Positions 1 to 6,711 of a stretch of DNA of 8,737 nucleotides are shown in pieces. Each line of letters begins with the position of its first letter. Within the stretch, counting starts at the first letter, position 1. Source of the stretch: an archaeon. Its GTDB lineage: Archaea > Asgardarchaeota > Hermodarchaeia > Hermodarchaeales > Hermodarchaeaceae. The stretch spans positions 1 through 8,737 of the forward strand of contig JABXGU010000425.1 of assembly GCA_016550415.1 (NCBI GenBank). The letters are read 5' to 3'. The notes beneath the pieces were generated by a model. That model was given only the letters and a program-made list of their open reading frames with translations, was not told the DNA's origin and did not search any database. Position numbers and translations under genes: made by a program.

Positions 1-556
1 GTGAAACATCACTAGTGTCGATACCTACAAAACGATCATATGTTTTGATGAGGGCGCGATTCTGACCCAGTAATTCATTGGCTTGTTTTAGAACGGATGC
101 ACGGATTGTTTTTACAAGCGTTTCAAAATTTGTAACAAAACGGGCTAAGACCGGTAAGACTACATTGAAACCTCCCTTTGTAGAAGGGACAGTTAGGGCA
201 CCTAGGTCTCGTCCCAGTTTTAGGTCAAATGCTAGAAGTTGTGCCTTTATTTCCGCAAGTTCCCCTAGATGATTACGAAGGAGTTCGACGAACAAGCGGA
301 GAGCCTTAGCTAGTGCATCTTCAATCTTGGGAATGCCTTCATCAATTCGTTTTTGGAGTCTTCGTCTTTTTGGATGCAAGGACCATGTCGTTTTTGCATC
401 ACGGTCGAAGCCTTCAATCGCAGTTAGCTCTCGATCGATATCACCAATGACTGTCTCAATTTCAGCGGGAAGGGATCCAAGAATTGACTTTGTTTTTGAA
501 CCTATATCTTTAAACATTGAATAGGACTTACGGAGCTCTTCGAGTGATGTTGTCAT
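1..556 (-). CDS. Uncharacterised helical protein, N-terminal 185 residues (cut by window edge)
   Basis: The reading frame is open from an ATG at 556 down to base 2 with no stop, so the gene continues beyond the window. The visible 185 residues (beginning MTTSLEELRKSYSMFKDIGS) are mostly charged and amphipathic, and look alpha-helical throughout: about residues 1-50, a basic stretch HPKRRRLQKR at 61-70, a Leu/Glu-rich helix at 75-118, then a short break with PSTKGG at 124-129 and further helices. No signal peptide, membrane segment or catalytic motif is visible. A GGGGG run 8-12 bases before the ATG may serve as ribosome binding site. It is divergent from the methionine aminopeptidase gene. 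I do not recognise the family; a structural or scaffold-like helical protein is possible, but no function is assigned. Confidence 0.75.
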   Translation of the reverse strand, partial: MTTSLEELRKSYSMFKDIGSKTKSILGSLPAEIETVIGDIDRELTAIEGFDRDAKTTWSLHPKRRRLQKRIDEGIPKIEDALAKALRLFVELLRNHLGELAEIKAQLLAFDLKLGRDLGALTVPSTKGGFNVVLPVLARFVTNFETLVKTIRASVLKQANELLGQNRALIKTYDRFVGIDTSDVS

Positions 557-683
557 AATCAAAGCCCCCAGATTATTTCACGGATACGCTTCATTAACAA
601 TTGGATGAGAACTTCTTAACTCTTTTGAGGCTATACCACATAAAAGCAATAACTTCAAGATATTATGATAGATGGAATTTTAG
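557..683. promoter_or_regulatory. Divergent intergenic region with weak TATA-like box
   Basis: These 127 bases separate two divergent genes and must hold both promoters if each is transcribed on its own. The only box I can suggest is CATAAAAG at 639-646, about 40 bases before the aminopeptidase ATG. Read on the other strand it is CTTTTATG, which might serve the (-) gene with a longer leader. Neither has a convincing BRE, so this is a weak call. Confidence 0.25.
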
Positions 684-1619
684 ATGCAAAAACCCCAAAT
701 TCCTGAAAAGGCCCGTAAGAAGTTGCTCCAAGCAGGGAGAATTGCTGCACAAGCGCTTAACTATACATGTAAACGAGTGGAATCTAATAGCTTACTATTA
801 GAAATTGTTGAAGCTGGAGAACGATATATTCGTGAACTTGATGGTCAGCCAGCTTTCCCCATAAACATTTCAGTGAATCACCATGCGGCCCATTATACGC
901 CAGGATTTGATGATTCTAGACGAATTCCAGAGAAGGCCCTGGTAAAAATTGATTTGGGAGTTCACATCGATGGATACATTGCAGACACAGCACGTACAGT
1001 GATTATCGGTGGAGACGCACGTATAGAAAAGCTGAAAAAAGCGGCGGAGGCTGGGCTACAAGCGGCAATTGCCACAGCTCGTGCAGGTCTACGTGTTTGG
1101 GATGTCTCGAAGGCAATTTCTGAAGCAATGCGAAGGATGGGTTCTCGACCCATTGAGAATCTAACAGGGCACAGCATTAAGAGATTCACTCTTCATGCTG
1201 GAATCTCTGTGCCATCTGTTGCTCATATATCAGAGCGTGTAATGTCGCCAAGACTGCAGGAACACATGGTTATTGCCATTGAACCCTTTGCAACCTATAG
1301 TCGTAACCCAAGTGTTGTTGGATTGGAAAGAGGTGGCATATTCGGCTTTGCACAAGTACGAAATCCAAATCACCCAAAATTACGCCAGCTTTTCAGCCAC
1401 ATGAAAATGAACTATGCACAACTTCCCTTTGCTTCAAGATGGCTTTCAGAATTTGTAAAACCAGCTGAAATTGATACTACTCTATCTGCACTTGAAAAAG
1501 AAGGATGCATCCATAACTATCCAGTGTTGGGGCTGACTGACAAAAAATTCATTGCCCAAGCAGAACATACCCTAATTGTAGAAAAGGATGGCTGCACAGT
1601 AACAACGAAGGTAAAGTGA
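684..1619 (+). CDS. map: Type II methionine aminopeptidase
   Basis: This enzyme removes the initiator methionine from nascent cytosolic proteins using a two-metal centre in the pita-bread fold. The 311 residues match the archaeal form, which lacks the long N-terminal extension of eukaryotic MetAP2. All five expected metal ligands are visible: D90 (KIDLG), D101 (ADTA), H163 (GHSI), E200 (AIEPF) and E294 (QAEHT). The conserved histidines H70 (AAHYTP) and H171 are also present, with the same spacing as in the Pyrococcus furiosus enzyme. The type II helical insertion falls at about residues 226-285. A TAG stop directly precedes the ATG, so no longer in-frame start is near. It is the first gene of a likely two-gene operon with the M20 peptidase 15 bases downstream. 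It appears intact. Confidence 0.95.
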   Translation: MQKPQIPEKARKKLLQAGRIAAQALNYTCKRVESNSLLLEIVEAGERYIRELDGQPAFPINISVNHHAAHYTPGFDDSRRIPEKALVKIDLGVHIDGYIADTARTVIIGGDARIEKLKKAAEAGLQAAIATARAGLRVWDVSKAISEAMRRMGSRPIENLTGHSIKRFTLHAGISVPSVAHISERVMSPRLQEHMVIAIEPFATYSRNPSVVGLERGGIFGFAQVRNPNHPKLRQLFSHMKMNYAQLPFASRWLSEFVKPAEIDTTLSALEKEGCIHNYPVLGLTDKKFIAQAEHTLIVEKDGCTVTTKVK

Positions 1620-1634
1620 AAAAGTGGTAATCGA

Positions 1635-2975
1635 ATGAGACATATTGATCTTTTACGTAATCTAATTGCATTTGACACAGTGAATAATCCAGCACAAGGA
1701 AAACAGCCAACTAGAGAGTGCCCAGAATATCTGAAAAAGCATTTAGAAAAAGTAGGTTTTTCTACTGAGATTATTGAGCAAAAGGGGTATTATTCAGTTC
1801 TTGGCTTGCGGGGAAGAGGTAGACCGGTTACCCTATTTATTGCTCATTTTGATGTCGTTCCCATTGGTCCGGGCTGGAATACTGATCCTTTTGATTTAAC
1901 AATTAAGGAAGGTAAAGGATATGGACGTGGAGCTGCTGATGATAAGGGAAATGTAGTAGCGCTTCTATTATTGGCAGAGACATTAAGCAAGAAATCTTTT
2001 CCTGGCACTGTTGCCTTAGCTATGACAGGCGATGAGGAGACTGGTGGAAATAATGGTGCATCCATTGTCAGGTCTCGTCTCGAAGAGCAGAATCGCTTCC
2101 CTGATTATTTAATAACAGCAGACGGTTTAGGCATGAAAATTATCACGCGAAGACGCAACACATGCGGCGTCACCATCACTGTACCTGAAAACATAACCAA
2201 AGTGCAAGGAACACTTCAAAAGCATCGCTTCACAACTGAGTTTTTCGGTCGAGAGAGTCGCCACTCAGCCTATTTTCTGCCAGGTATTGACCGTCACGCC
2301 TTTTTAGCTGCATCAAGTTTCCTTAATCATAACCCGCACTTACATATTGAGAGTCTAGCTGGGAATTTTGTAAAGGGTAATGTCGTACCTGACTGTGTAG
2401 AATTGAATTGTATAGATCCAAGTCAGAGAACTTTAAGAGATTCGAAGGTGGTCTGCGATGGAAATCTGGTACGTCTCATTCGATCACTATTACCAATCTC
2501 AAGGATGCAAATTGCGGCACTTCCTAGTGATTATGGCGTAACTTTTTGTCCCAATCTGTTTCGTGGTACTGATGAAAAATGGACTGTCCTTTTCGATGGT
2601 CGAGTAATGACCAAAGATGTGGAAGCGGTGGAAACAGCCCTTGATACTATTCTTGCTGAGAAACTTAGCGGCATAAAATATCAAGCAACAGTCAGTATGG
2701 GAAAAGCTTTCATGAATTCCCCAATTACTTCTCTTCTTGTGAAAACTGCTCAATCCATTGCCCAGTCTTTCAAGTTAAACCCGCAGCCTGTTGAACTTGG
2801 TGGTGCCAGTGACACCAGACATTTCACCGACCGTGCTGTAGAGGCCATCGATTTTGGACCAATTGGTGATAATATTCATGGTTCCAACGAGTTTGTCATT
2901 CTTAACAGCATTCCCCTAACGAGTAAGTTCTATATTGAGCTAGTTCTAAAAATACATGAGAAAATGTCTGAATGA
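1635..2975 (+). CDS. M20-family metallopeptidase/deacylase (ArgE/DapE/ACY1/CPG2 type)
   Basis: A 446-residue dinuclear-zinc hydrolase that cleaves an amide bond in a peptide or N-acyl amino acid in the cytosol. The M20 signatures occur in order: HFDVVP with H71 and D73; GRGAADDKG with bridging D102; TGDEETGG with general base E134 and ligand E135; ADG with ligand D163; and a late histidine H415 in DNIHG. The lid/dimerisation domain lies between about residues 175 and 350 and holds H210 (SRHSAY), in the place where the active site is completed across the dimer. GGASDTRHF at 389-397 is the usual C-terminal motif. The ATG follows a GTGGTAAT ribosome-site-like stretch; a GTG inside that stretch is out of frame and soon stops. 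The motifs do not decide between di/tripeptidase, succinyl-diaminopimelate desuccinylase, acetylornithine deacetylase and carboxypeptidase. Pairing with the aminopeptidase favours peptide turnover, by inference only. Confidence 0.9.
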   Translation: MRHIDLLRNLIAFDTVNNPAQGKQPTRECPEYLKKHLEKVGFSTEIIEQKGYYSVLGLRGRGRPVTLFIAHFDVVPIGPGWNTDPFDLTIKEGKGYGRGAADDKGNVVALLLLAETLSKKSFPGTVALAMTGDEETGGNNGASIVRSRLEEQNRFPDYLITADGLGMKIITRRRNTCGVTITVPENITKVQGTLQKHRFTTEFFGRESRHSAYFLPGIDRHAFLAASSFLNHNPHLHIESLAGNFVKGNVVPDCVELNCIDPSQRTLRDSKVVCDGNLVRLIRSLLPISRMQIAALPSDYGVTFCPNLFRGTDEKWTVLFDGRVMTKDVEAVETALDTILAEKLSGIKYQATVSMGKAFMNSPITSLLVKTAQSIAQSFKLNPQPVELGGASDTRHFTDRAVEAIDFGPIGDNIHGSNEFVILNSIPLTSKFYIELVLKIHEKMSE

Positions 2976-3055
2976 AGCTATTTTAACACTTTCAGATTTG
3001 ATGCGTTAGTGCTAGTCACTGTTGTACAAGGACTAAGATTTGACAGGAAATTCAA

Positions 3056-3355
3056 TCAAAGAATCTGGAAAAGCAAAATATAACACTCCCATATCTTCTT
3101 GTGTTTAGAAATTTTAGAGATGGCAAGGGATAAACCGAAGCTTTTTCTCCGGGCGCAAAATCTGGGTATTGACTCTTCACCCAAGGGGTTCCATGATTTT
3201 TTCAGGAAAAGCCTGAAGACACCATAGACCAATTCGACAAGTCCGACCAATAAAAATAAGCTATATAGGAAGCAGTTATTGGTGACTACCTCAACGTCTG
3301 GTTGTTCAATCGTCAATATGGCGTTTGTTTCTCCTAGAACTTGCCTAGCTACCAA
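3056..3355 (-). CDS. Doubtful small membrane-protein ORF, possibly the frameshifted end of a decaying gene
   Basis: This 99-codon frame opens with a TTG at 3355 shortly after an in-frame TGA; a second TTG at 3316 follows an AGGAG but at long spacing. The sequence contains one convincing hydrophobic helix, starting NCFLYSLFLLVGLVELVYG (about residues 33-52). It is followed by a basic and less protein-like tail (KKSWNPLGEESIP, then ARRKSFG). It lies on the same strand as, and just after, the membrane-protein cluster. A 28-codon ORF in a neighbouring frame (3345-3431) begins 4 bases after the upstream stop, which suggests that one real gene may have suffered a frameshift near 3350. It could equally be chance coding in intergenic DNA. 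No family recognised. Confidence 0.3.
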   Translation of the reverse strand: MVARQVLGETNAILTIEQPDVEVVTNNCFLYSLFLLVGLVELVYGVFRLFLKKSWNPLGEESIPRFCARRKSFGLSLAISKISKHKKIWECYILLFQIL

Positions 3356-3431
3356 GCAAAGTCACGCCAAGCACCAAAGGAGATAAGGACGTCTCAGTTG
3401 ATATTGATGTAGTGAGTGTATCCCCAGCCAT
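3345..3431 (-). other. 28-codon ORF tightly following the 84-residue membrane protein
   Basis: An ATG at 3431 sits 4 bases beyond the TAA of the preceding gene (TAACTAGATG), a spacing typical of translationally coupled genes. It encodes 28 residues (MAGDTLTTSISTETSLSPLV, then a short hydrophobic end) before a TAG at 3345-3347. Its end overlaps the beginning of the 99-codon ORF in another frame. It may be a tiny protein, or the true N-terminus of the next gene separated by an indel or sequencing error. Confidence 0.2.
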
Positions 3432-3435
3432 CTAG

Positions 3436-3690
3436 TTACACCACTTGGAAAACCAATGTAAAGAAAAGAGCCTTTGTTAGCCCTAGTGCCCCAATGATCT
3501 CTAAAATGGCAGCAATAACCACTCCGACTGTGAATATAATCCTAACAATTTCAGCGACTGCAGCTGATATAATCATTGCGAGATAAATCCAAGTTCCATT
3601 CCTCAGGATAGTATGTGTATAGTTTTCAGCGTGGCTTATTTGATCTAATGCTCTCGTAGTCTCTATGACACCTAATAATGAATTCTGCAT
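3436..3690 (-). CDS. Small two-helix membrane protein, unknown function
   Basis: An 84-residue protein beginning MQNSLLGVIETTRALDQISH. The first 32 residues are polar with an amphipathic helix. The rest is almost entirely hydrophobic: WIYLAMIISAAVAEIVRIIF (about 35-54) and a second stretch at about 55-82 rich in Val, Ile, Ala and Leu, so two membrane passes or a hairpin are likely. It lies 72 bases downstream of the caspase-like gene on the same strand and may be cotranscribed with it, although a TATA-like box in that gap could give it its own promoter. No strong ribosome site is visible; a weak TAGGA lies about 15 bases upstream of the ATG. I do not recognise the family. A partner or anchor for the neighbouring membrane protein is a guess. 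Confidence 0.55.
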   Translation of the reverse strand: MQNSLLGVIETTRALDQISHAENYTHTILRNGTWIYLAMIISAAVAEIVRIIFTVGVVIAAILEIIGALGLTKALFFTLVFQVV

Positions 3691-3735
3691 TCGTATGGAA
3701 GGAGTCCTAGATACATTCCGATGGGCCCGCTGAAT

Positions 3736-3743
3736 CTTATATG
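3736..3743 (-). promoter_or_regulatory. TATA-like box ahead of the 84-residue membrane protein
   Basis: Read on the minus strand this is CATATAAG, preceded by GGGAATT. A start about 25 bases downstream would fall near 3712-3716, leaving a leader of about 25 bases before the ATG at 3690. It could be an internal promoter of the cluster. Judged from sequence pattern alone. Confidence 0.3.
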
Positions 3744-3762
3744 AATTCCCACGATTCCACTA

Positions 3763-4995
3763 CTATTTTGGACGACAAATATCCCAAGCCAACAGCGAAT
3801 AGAAGAACGAGCCAGCGTCGATATAATTCAATAAGTATGTCCAGATCTGATTAAGTCCAGGGTCATTCAGAAACGCATATACGAATGAAATATATGGCGC
3901 GATAATACTCAGGAAGAAGTTCAATATGCCTACCACTAGAACAACAAATAAACCAAGCAGGGAAAAAACAGAGGATCCAAAGGAGATAAAGTAGAACATA
4001 CTTGATGCTAAAGCTGGCAAAGCAAGCATAGTCCGTTGACTTGTGCTGAGTTGGACTGTCATGTAGTAGACATACGGATCAGAATACCATTGTCCTGTTG
4101 CCCAACACCACCAACTTGCTATGGCGTGTACAATTGATGAGCTATGAGTCGCAGGAATCCCATTGCCAGGAATTGTCAGAACCCAGGGACCGGACATCGC
4201 CATAACATAGCTTCCGCTATACCAATTGCCACTGTAATAGGCGCCACCAATTGTTGGCCTTCCATCCACCCAGCCCCAGGCATACCCATTCCCATACGGA
4301 AATGGGGGAAATTGACCCCAGAATAAATCAATCACTGCTAATGGAAGGAATCTATGTCCCTCAGGATTGAGGGTCTTTGCTACAGCGAGTTCAAAGAATT
4401 CATAGATATTGTTCATTGCGAGTTCTCTGCTACCCCGAGTTGCGTGCATGAGTGTAGTGATGCATAGTGACGCCAACTCCGCATCAATAACTCCGTCGAA
4501 TCCGAGAAATCTAGCCTCCGGTCTTCTACTAGAAGCTATTTGTACCGCTTCTTGCGAATAGCACGAAGCAAAATATTGACTCTCTGATGGCACACCTAAG
4601 GCTGTTCCTACAAAGTTGGTCCACCGAATTGTTTGCGAACCTTGCACAATGCCATCCTTAGACCCGTGCGCCACATAAATTACATCGGAGATGGCTCTCC
4701 ACAAAACCATAGCGTGTTGAGGACTGCCATACTCAACTATAATTGTACTTGGGAATTCGCTTTTTATTCTACTAACAACCGCAATCTCTCCTTCGCTGTT
4801 TCCAAAGAGAACGATTATTGGGTTAACAAAAGGTGTGGAAAAGGCAGAGATAAGTGGGACACCACAAAGAACCACTGTGATACTTAATACAATTCCTAAT
4901 TTCCATCTTTTTATATAAGGCACCTCCCACCCACGAGCATATTTGAGTCTTATCCATTTAAGGTTTTGGCATAGTGATTTGAAAAAGCAAGACAT
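3763..4995 (-). CDS. Membrane-anchored protein with caspase-like (clan CD) His/Cys signature and Trp/Tyr-rich domain
   Basis: A 410-residue protein. The basic N-terminus leads into a hydrophobic segment at about residues 33-52 (signal peptide or anchor). Next comes a pattern typical of the caspase/gingipain/CHAT fold: strand PIIVLFG (59-65), helix, strand TIIVEYG (84-90), helix, strand DVIYVAHG ending in H110-G111, then FASCYS with C145 at the end of a further strand, and FLGFDGVID (163-171). The 35-residue His-to-Cys interval is within the range of clan CD peptidases. Residues 226-311 are rich in Trp, Tyr and Gly (nine Trp). Two or more membrane helices follow at about 325-375. The domain is therefore probably outside the cell, held at both ends or by the C-terminus. 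The ATG is preceded by CAGGTCAC, a weak ribosome site. It is second in a cluster after a 53-residue membrane protein. Peptidase activity is inferred from motifs, not from a recognised family. Confidence 0.6.
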   Translation of the reverse strand: MSCFFKSLCQNLKWIRLKYARGWEVPYIKRWKLGIVLSITVVLCGVPLISAFSTPFVNPIIVLFGNSEGEIAVVSRIKSEFPSTIIVEYGSPQHAMVLWRAISDVIYVAHGSKDGIVQGSQTIRWTNFVGTALGVPSESQYFASCYSQEAVQIASSRRPEARFLGFDGVIDAELASLCITTLMHATRGSRELAMNNIYEFFELAVAKTLNPEGHRFLPLAVIDLFWGQFPPFPYGNGYAWGWVDGRPTIGGAYYSGNWYSGSYVMAMSGPWVLTIPGNGIPATHSSSIVHAIASWWCWATGQWYSDPYVYYMTVQLSTSQRTMLALPALASSMFYFISFGSSVFSLLGLFVVLVVGILNFFLSIIAPYISFVYAFLNDPGLNQIWTYLLNYIDAGSFFYSLLAWDICRPK

Positions 4996-5016
4996 GTGAC
5001 CTGACTGGAACTATTT

Positions 5017-5178
5017 TCACTTCCACCATCTGGTTCTGAAACAGAAGTATAACCATCCAAAGGTAAGTCCTATCGCATAAAATCCAACTGAATGCGGGGA
5101 ATATACTATGCTGAACGCCCCTGCAACAGACAAGATGGCGATAAATATTGCAATGGCAGTGTAATCTTTACGGTTCAT
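5017..5178 (-). CDS. Short two-helix membrane protein, 53 residues
   Basis: The ORF runs from ATG at 5178 to TGA at 5017-5019. It encodes a 53-residue protein (start MNRKDYTAIAIFIAILSVAG, end FRTRWWK). Residues 6-26 and about 31-47 are hydrophobic and separated by YSPHS, giving a helical hairpin; Arg/Lys at both ends suggests both termini are cytoplasmic. Two nearby upstream ATGs are out of frame and soon stop. GGATGA about 8 bases upstream is a possible ribosome site, and a good TATA/BRE-like element lies 37-57 bases upstream. The stop is 21 bases before the ATG of the caspase-like gene, which points to cotranscription. The coherent topology, promoter and spacing are the reasons to believe so short a gene. 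Family unknown; a small partner subunit of the downstream protein is possible. Confidence 0.6.
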   Translation of the reverse strand: MNRKDYTAIAIFIAILSVAGAFSIVYSPHSVGFYAIGLTFGWLYFCFRTRWWK

Positions 5179-5214
5179 GCCATGTCATCCAGTAATGGAA
5201 TAAGTTGGTATCCC

Positions 5215-5235
5215 TTAAATATTATGTTTTTTTTC
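5215..5235 (-). promoter_or_regulatory. Archaeal TATA/BRE-like promoter of the membrane-protein cluster
   Basis: On the minus strand GAAAAAAAAC (BRE-like, 5226-5235) is followed closely by TAATATTTAA (TATA-like, 5215-5224). A start about 25 bases downstream would lie near 5190-5195, leaving a leader of 12-17 bases that still contains the possible ribosome site before the ATG at 5178. The geometry fits archaeal promoters well, but no experiment supports it. Confidence 0.5.
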
Positions 5236-5262
5236 TGGTAGCGATTTGTTAGAATTCCGAGA

Positions 5263-5306
5263 GTGCTGAGGGAAAGCAGCACCTCTTTTTCTTATGGGAG
5301 AAGAGG
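5263..5306 (-). terminator. Two adjacent hairpins downstream of the MFS gene, possible terminator or leader structure
   Basis: GTGCTG (5263-5268) pairs with CAGCAC (5277-5282) around an 8-base loop. Immediately next to it CCTCTT (5282-5287) pairs with AAGAGG (5301-5306), sharing one base. They lie about 100-140 bases beyond the MFS stop and just before the promoter of the next cluster. On the minus strand no U-run follows directly. On the plus strand the first hairpin is followed by CTCTTTTTCTT, but no plus-strand gene is near. The role is uncertain; an RNA processing or terminator element between two minus-strand units is the simplest reading. Confidence 0.3.
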
Positions 5307-5339
5307 AATGTGCCCGTTTCAGCAATTTCAGGGTGTATT

Positions 5340-5356
5340 TTAACAAAATTTGTTAA
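5340..5356. repeat. Perfect 8+1+8 AT-rich palindrome
   Basis: TTAACAAA and TTTGTTAA flank a single A. A symmetric site of this size could bind a dimeric regulator, or form a weak hairpin 46 bases after the MFS stop codon. With this base composition, chance occurrence is not excluded. Confidence 0.35.
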
Positions 5357-5402
5357 CAGTATGCGTTAATCAGGGCTTCTGGATAGCCAAATACCACTAT
5401 TC

Positions 5403-6632
5403 TTATTCTTTTACTAGAGTCTCGTTTATTGTCAAGTAGCTAGTGGACACGACAATACGCAAAATGACAATAATAAACGTCAAGAAGACAACGGCGGCAA
5501 AATAGCTCATTGAGATAGATAAGAAATCAGCTATAAGACCAGTTACAATTGCGCCTATGAAACTGGTAACACCTGAAACCACATTAAATGCAGCAACAAC
5601 ACTACTCCGACTTTCTGCCGGTGATGAATCGAGCAGCCATGATGTACTACTCACTATGAAGAAACCTGTTAAGATTCCTCCTGCAATGTTGCTGGGTACC
5701 AAGAACCAGATATTTTGAGTGATTGCTCCCAATCCGTGTGAAAGGGGAGCTAGAAAGATGAGAAATCGGCTTATGAATAGTATTGGTTTCCGACCAAGGA
5801 TATCGGTGAGTATCCCTCCAACGATTTGGGCTGCTCCTGAGCAAACTATGAAAAGTGTTGATAAAAGAGCGATTTGAAAATCATCTGCAAGTAAGATTCC
5901 TCTTGTTATCACTGGAAAAAGGGGCCATGCTGCGCCCATCACAAGGAAGAAAAAAGCATTGACTAGTAAAAAATGATTGAAATGTGGTGTGGCTGCAATT
6001 ACTTTTCGGAAACCATTTTCAGTGTCTTTTTCGCGACGCAGGGTTTCATGTAAGGAAAGTGTACATATGATTGCGATGAAAATTGAAGCTGCCCCTACTA
6101 TGAAAGGCAATTGATGTGGTGCCAAGAAGACTATGGAAATATTAATTGTATAGTAGCCAACGATGATGAGTACAACGGCAGAAACAATGGTACCAATTAC
6201 CTGAATTGCCCCGATGAACCGCCCACGACTACTCGCTGTGGTGAGATCTCCCAAGATGCCATTCCACGCGGGAATGGCAGCGGAGCCTATGACAGTGGGG
6301 ACTAATAGTAATATGATTAGAGAAAGCGAATTGGGAGCGAGAGGCATAAAGGCAGCGGTCATTCCAATGGCGAGAAGTCCTAAAAAAAGAAAGGGGCGAC
6401 GACCAAAACGATCAGCAAGGTTACCCCAGACACTTTGCAGGGAGGCATTGCCCAAAGTGTTAACGCCTGAAACCATGGATTGTTCGAGCCCAGTAGCACC
6501 AAGGTCAACTGCGAGTATACCCACATAAGCCCAAATGATGTTTGCACCAATCTGCCATGACGACCACAGTGTGGTTAACCGTAACTTTTGTTGATCGGGT
6601 GATTCTTCATCATTGCCCGCATTGTCTACCAT
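5403..6632 (-). CDS. Major facilitator superfamily transporter
   Basis: With the ATG at 6632 the protein has 409 residues, usual for a 12-helix MFS permease driven by an ion gradient across the cytoplasmic membrane. The signature loop after helix 2 is GNLADRFGRRP (70-80). Its counterpart in the second half is GGILTDILGRKP (272-283), and GDLTTASSRGRF (128-139) matches the helix 4-5 loop. The two halves are joined by a charged linker at about 195-212 (HETLRREKDTENGF). The frame can be read upstream to a GTG at 6707 (434 residues). I prefer the ATG because AGGCGG lies 11-16 bases before it and a TATA-like box lies inside the would-be extension. The substrate cannot be told from sequence; drug-efflux-like and sugar/metabolite permeases both fit. 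It is divergent from the SHMT-like gene, so a related metabolite is possible. Confidence 0.88.
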   Translation of the reverse strand: MVDNAGNDEESPDQQKLRLTTLWSSWQIGANIIWAYVGILAVDLGATGLEQSMVSGVNTLGNASLQSVWGNLADRFGRRPFLFLGLLAIGMTAAFMPLAPNSLSLIILLLVPTVIGSAAIPAWNGILGDLTTASSRGRFIGAIQVIGTIVSAVVLIIVGYYTINISIVFLAPHQLPFIVGAASIFIAIICTLSLHETLRREKDTENGFRKVIAATPHFNHFLLVNAFFFLVMGAAWPLFPVITRGILLADDFQIALLSTLFIVCSGAAQIVGGILTDILGRKPILFISRFLIFLAPLSHGLGAITQNIWFLVPSNIAGGILTGFFIVSSTSWLLDSSPAESRSSVVAAFNVVSGVTSFIGAIVTGLIADFLSISMSYFAAVVFLTFIIVILRIVVSTSYLTINETLVKE

Positions 6633-6675
6633 GTTGAATTGCCGCCTTTGAGACTGGCGTTTCTCTGTCACTGAG

Positions 6676-6689
6676 TAGATAAACCTTCT
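6676..6689 (-). promoter_or_regulatory. TATA/BRE-like element for the MFS gene
   Basis: On the minus strand AGAAGG (6684-6689) precedes TTTATCTA (6676-6683), which ends about 43 bases before the ATG at 6632. A start about 25 bases downstream would leave a leader of roughly 20-25 bases containing AGGCGG. This placement supports the shorter MFS start. Confidence 0.35.
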
Positions 6690-6711
6690 CAAGATGTTGC
6701 GAACCACTTAA

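Noticed and set aside
559..594. 11-residue ORF (MKRIREIIWGL) just ahead of the minus-strand gene starting at 556, as a possible leader peptide.
   Set aside because: It is very short, has no ribosome site, and nothing in its codons suggests attenuation; chance explains it.
601..801. Plus-strand ORF of 66 codons overlapping the start of the aminopeptidase.
   Set aside because: It overlaps the well-supported map gene in another frame and looks like random translation.
3013..3035. Short inverted repeat TAGTC/GACTA around TTGTACAA after the M20 gene, as a terminator.
   Set aside because: Only five pairs and no T-tract follows; too weak to call.
4144..4887. Two plus-strand ORFs (4144-4326, 4633-4887) opposite the caspase-like gene.
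   Set aside because: They are antisense to a longer, better-supported gene and their translations show no domain or promoter support.
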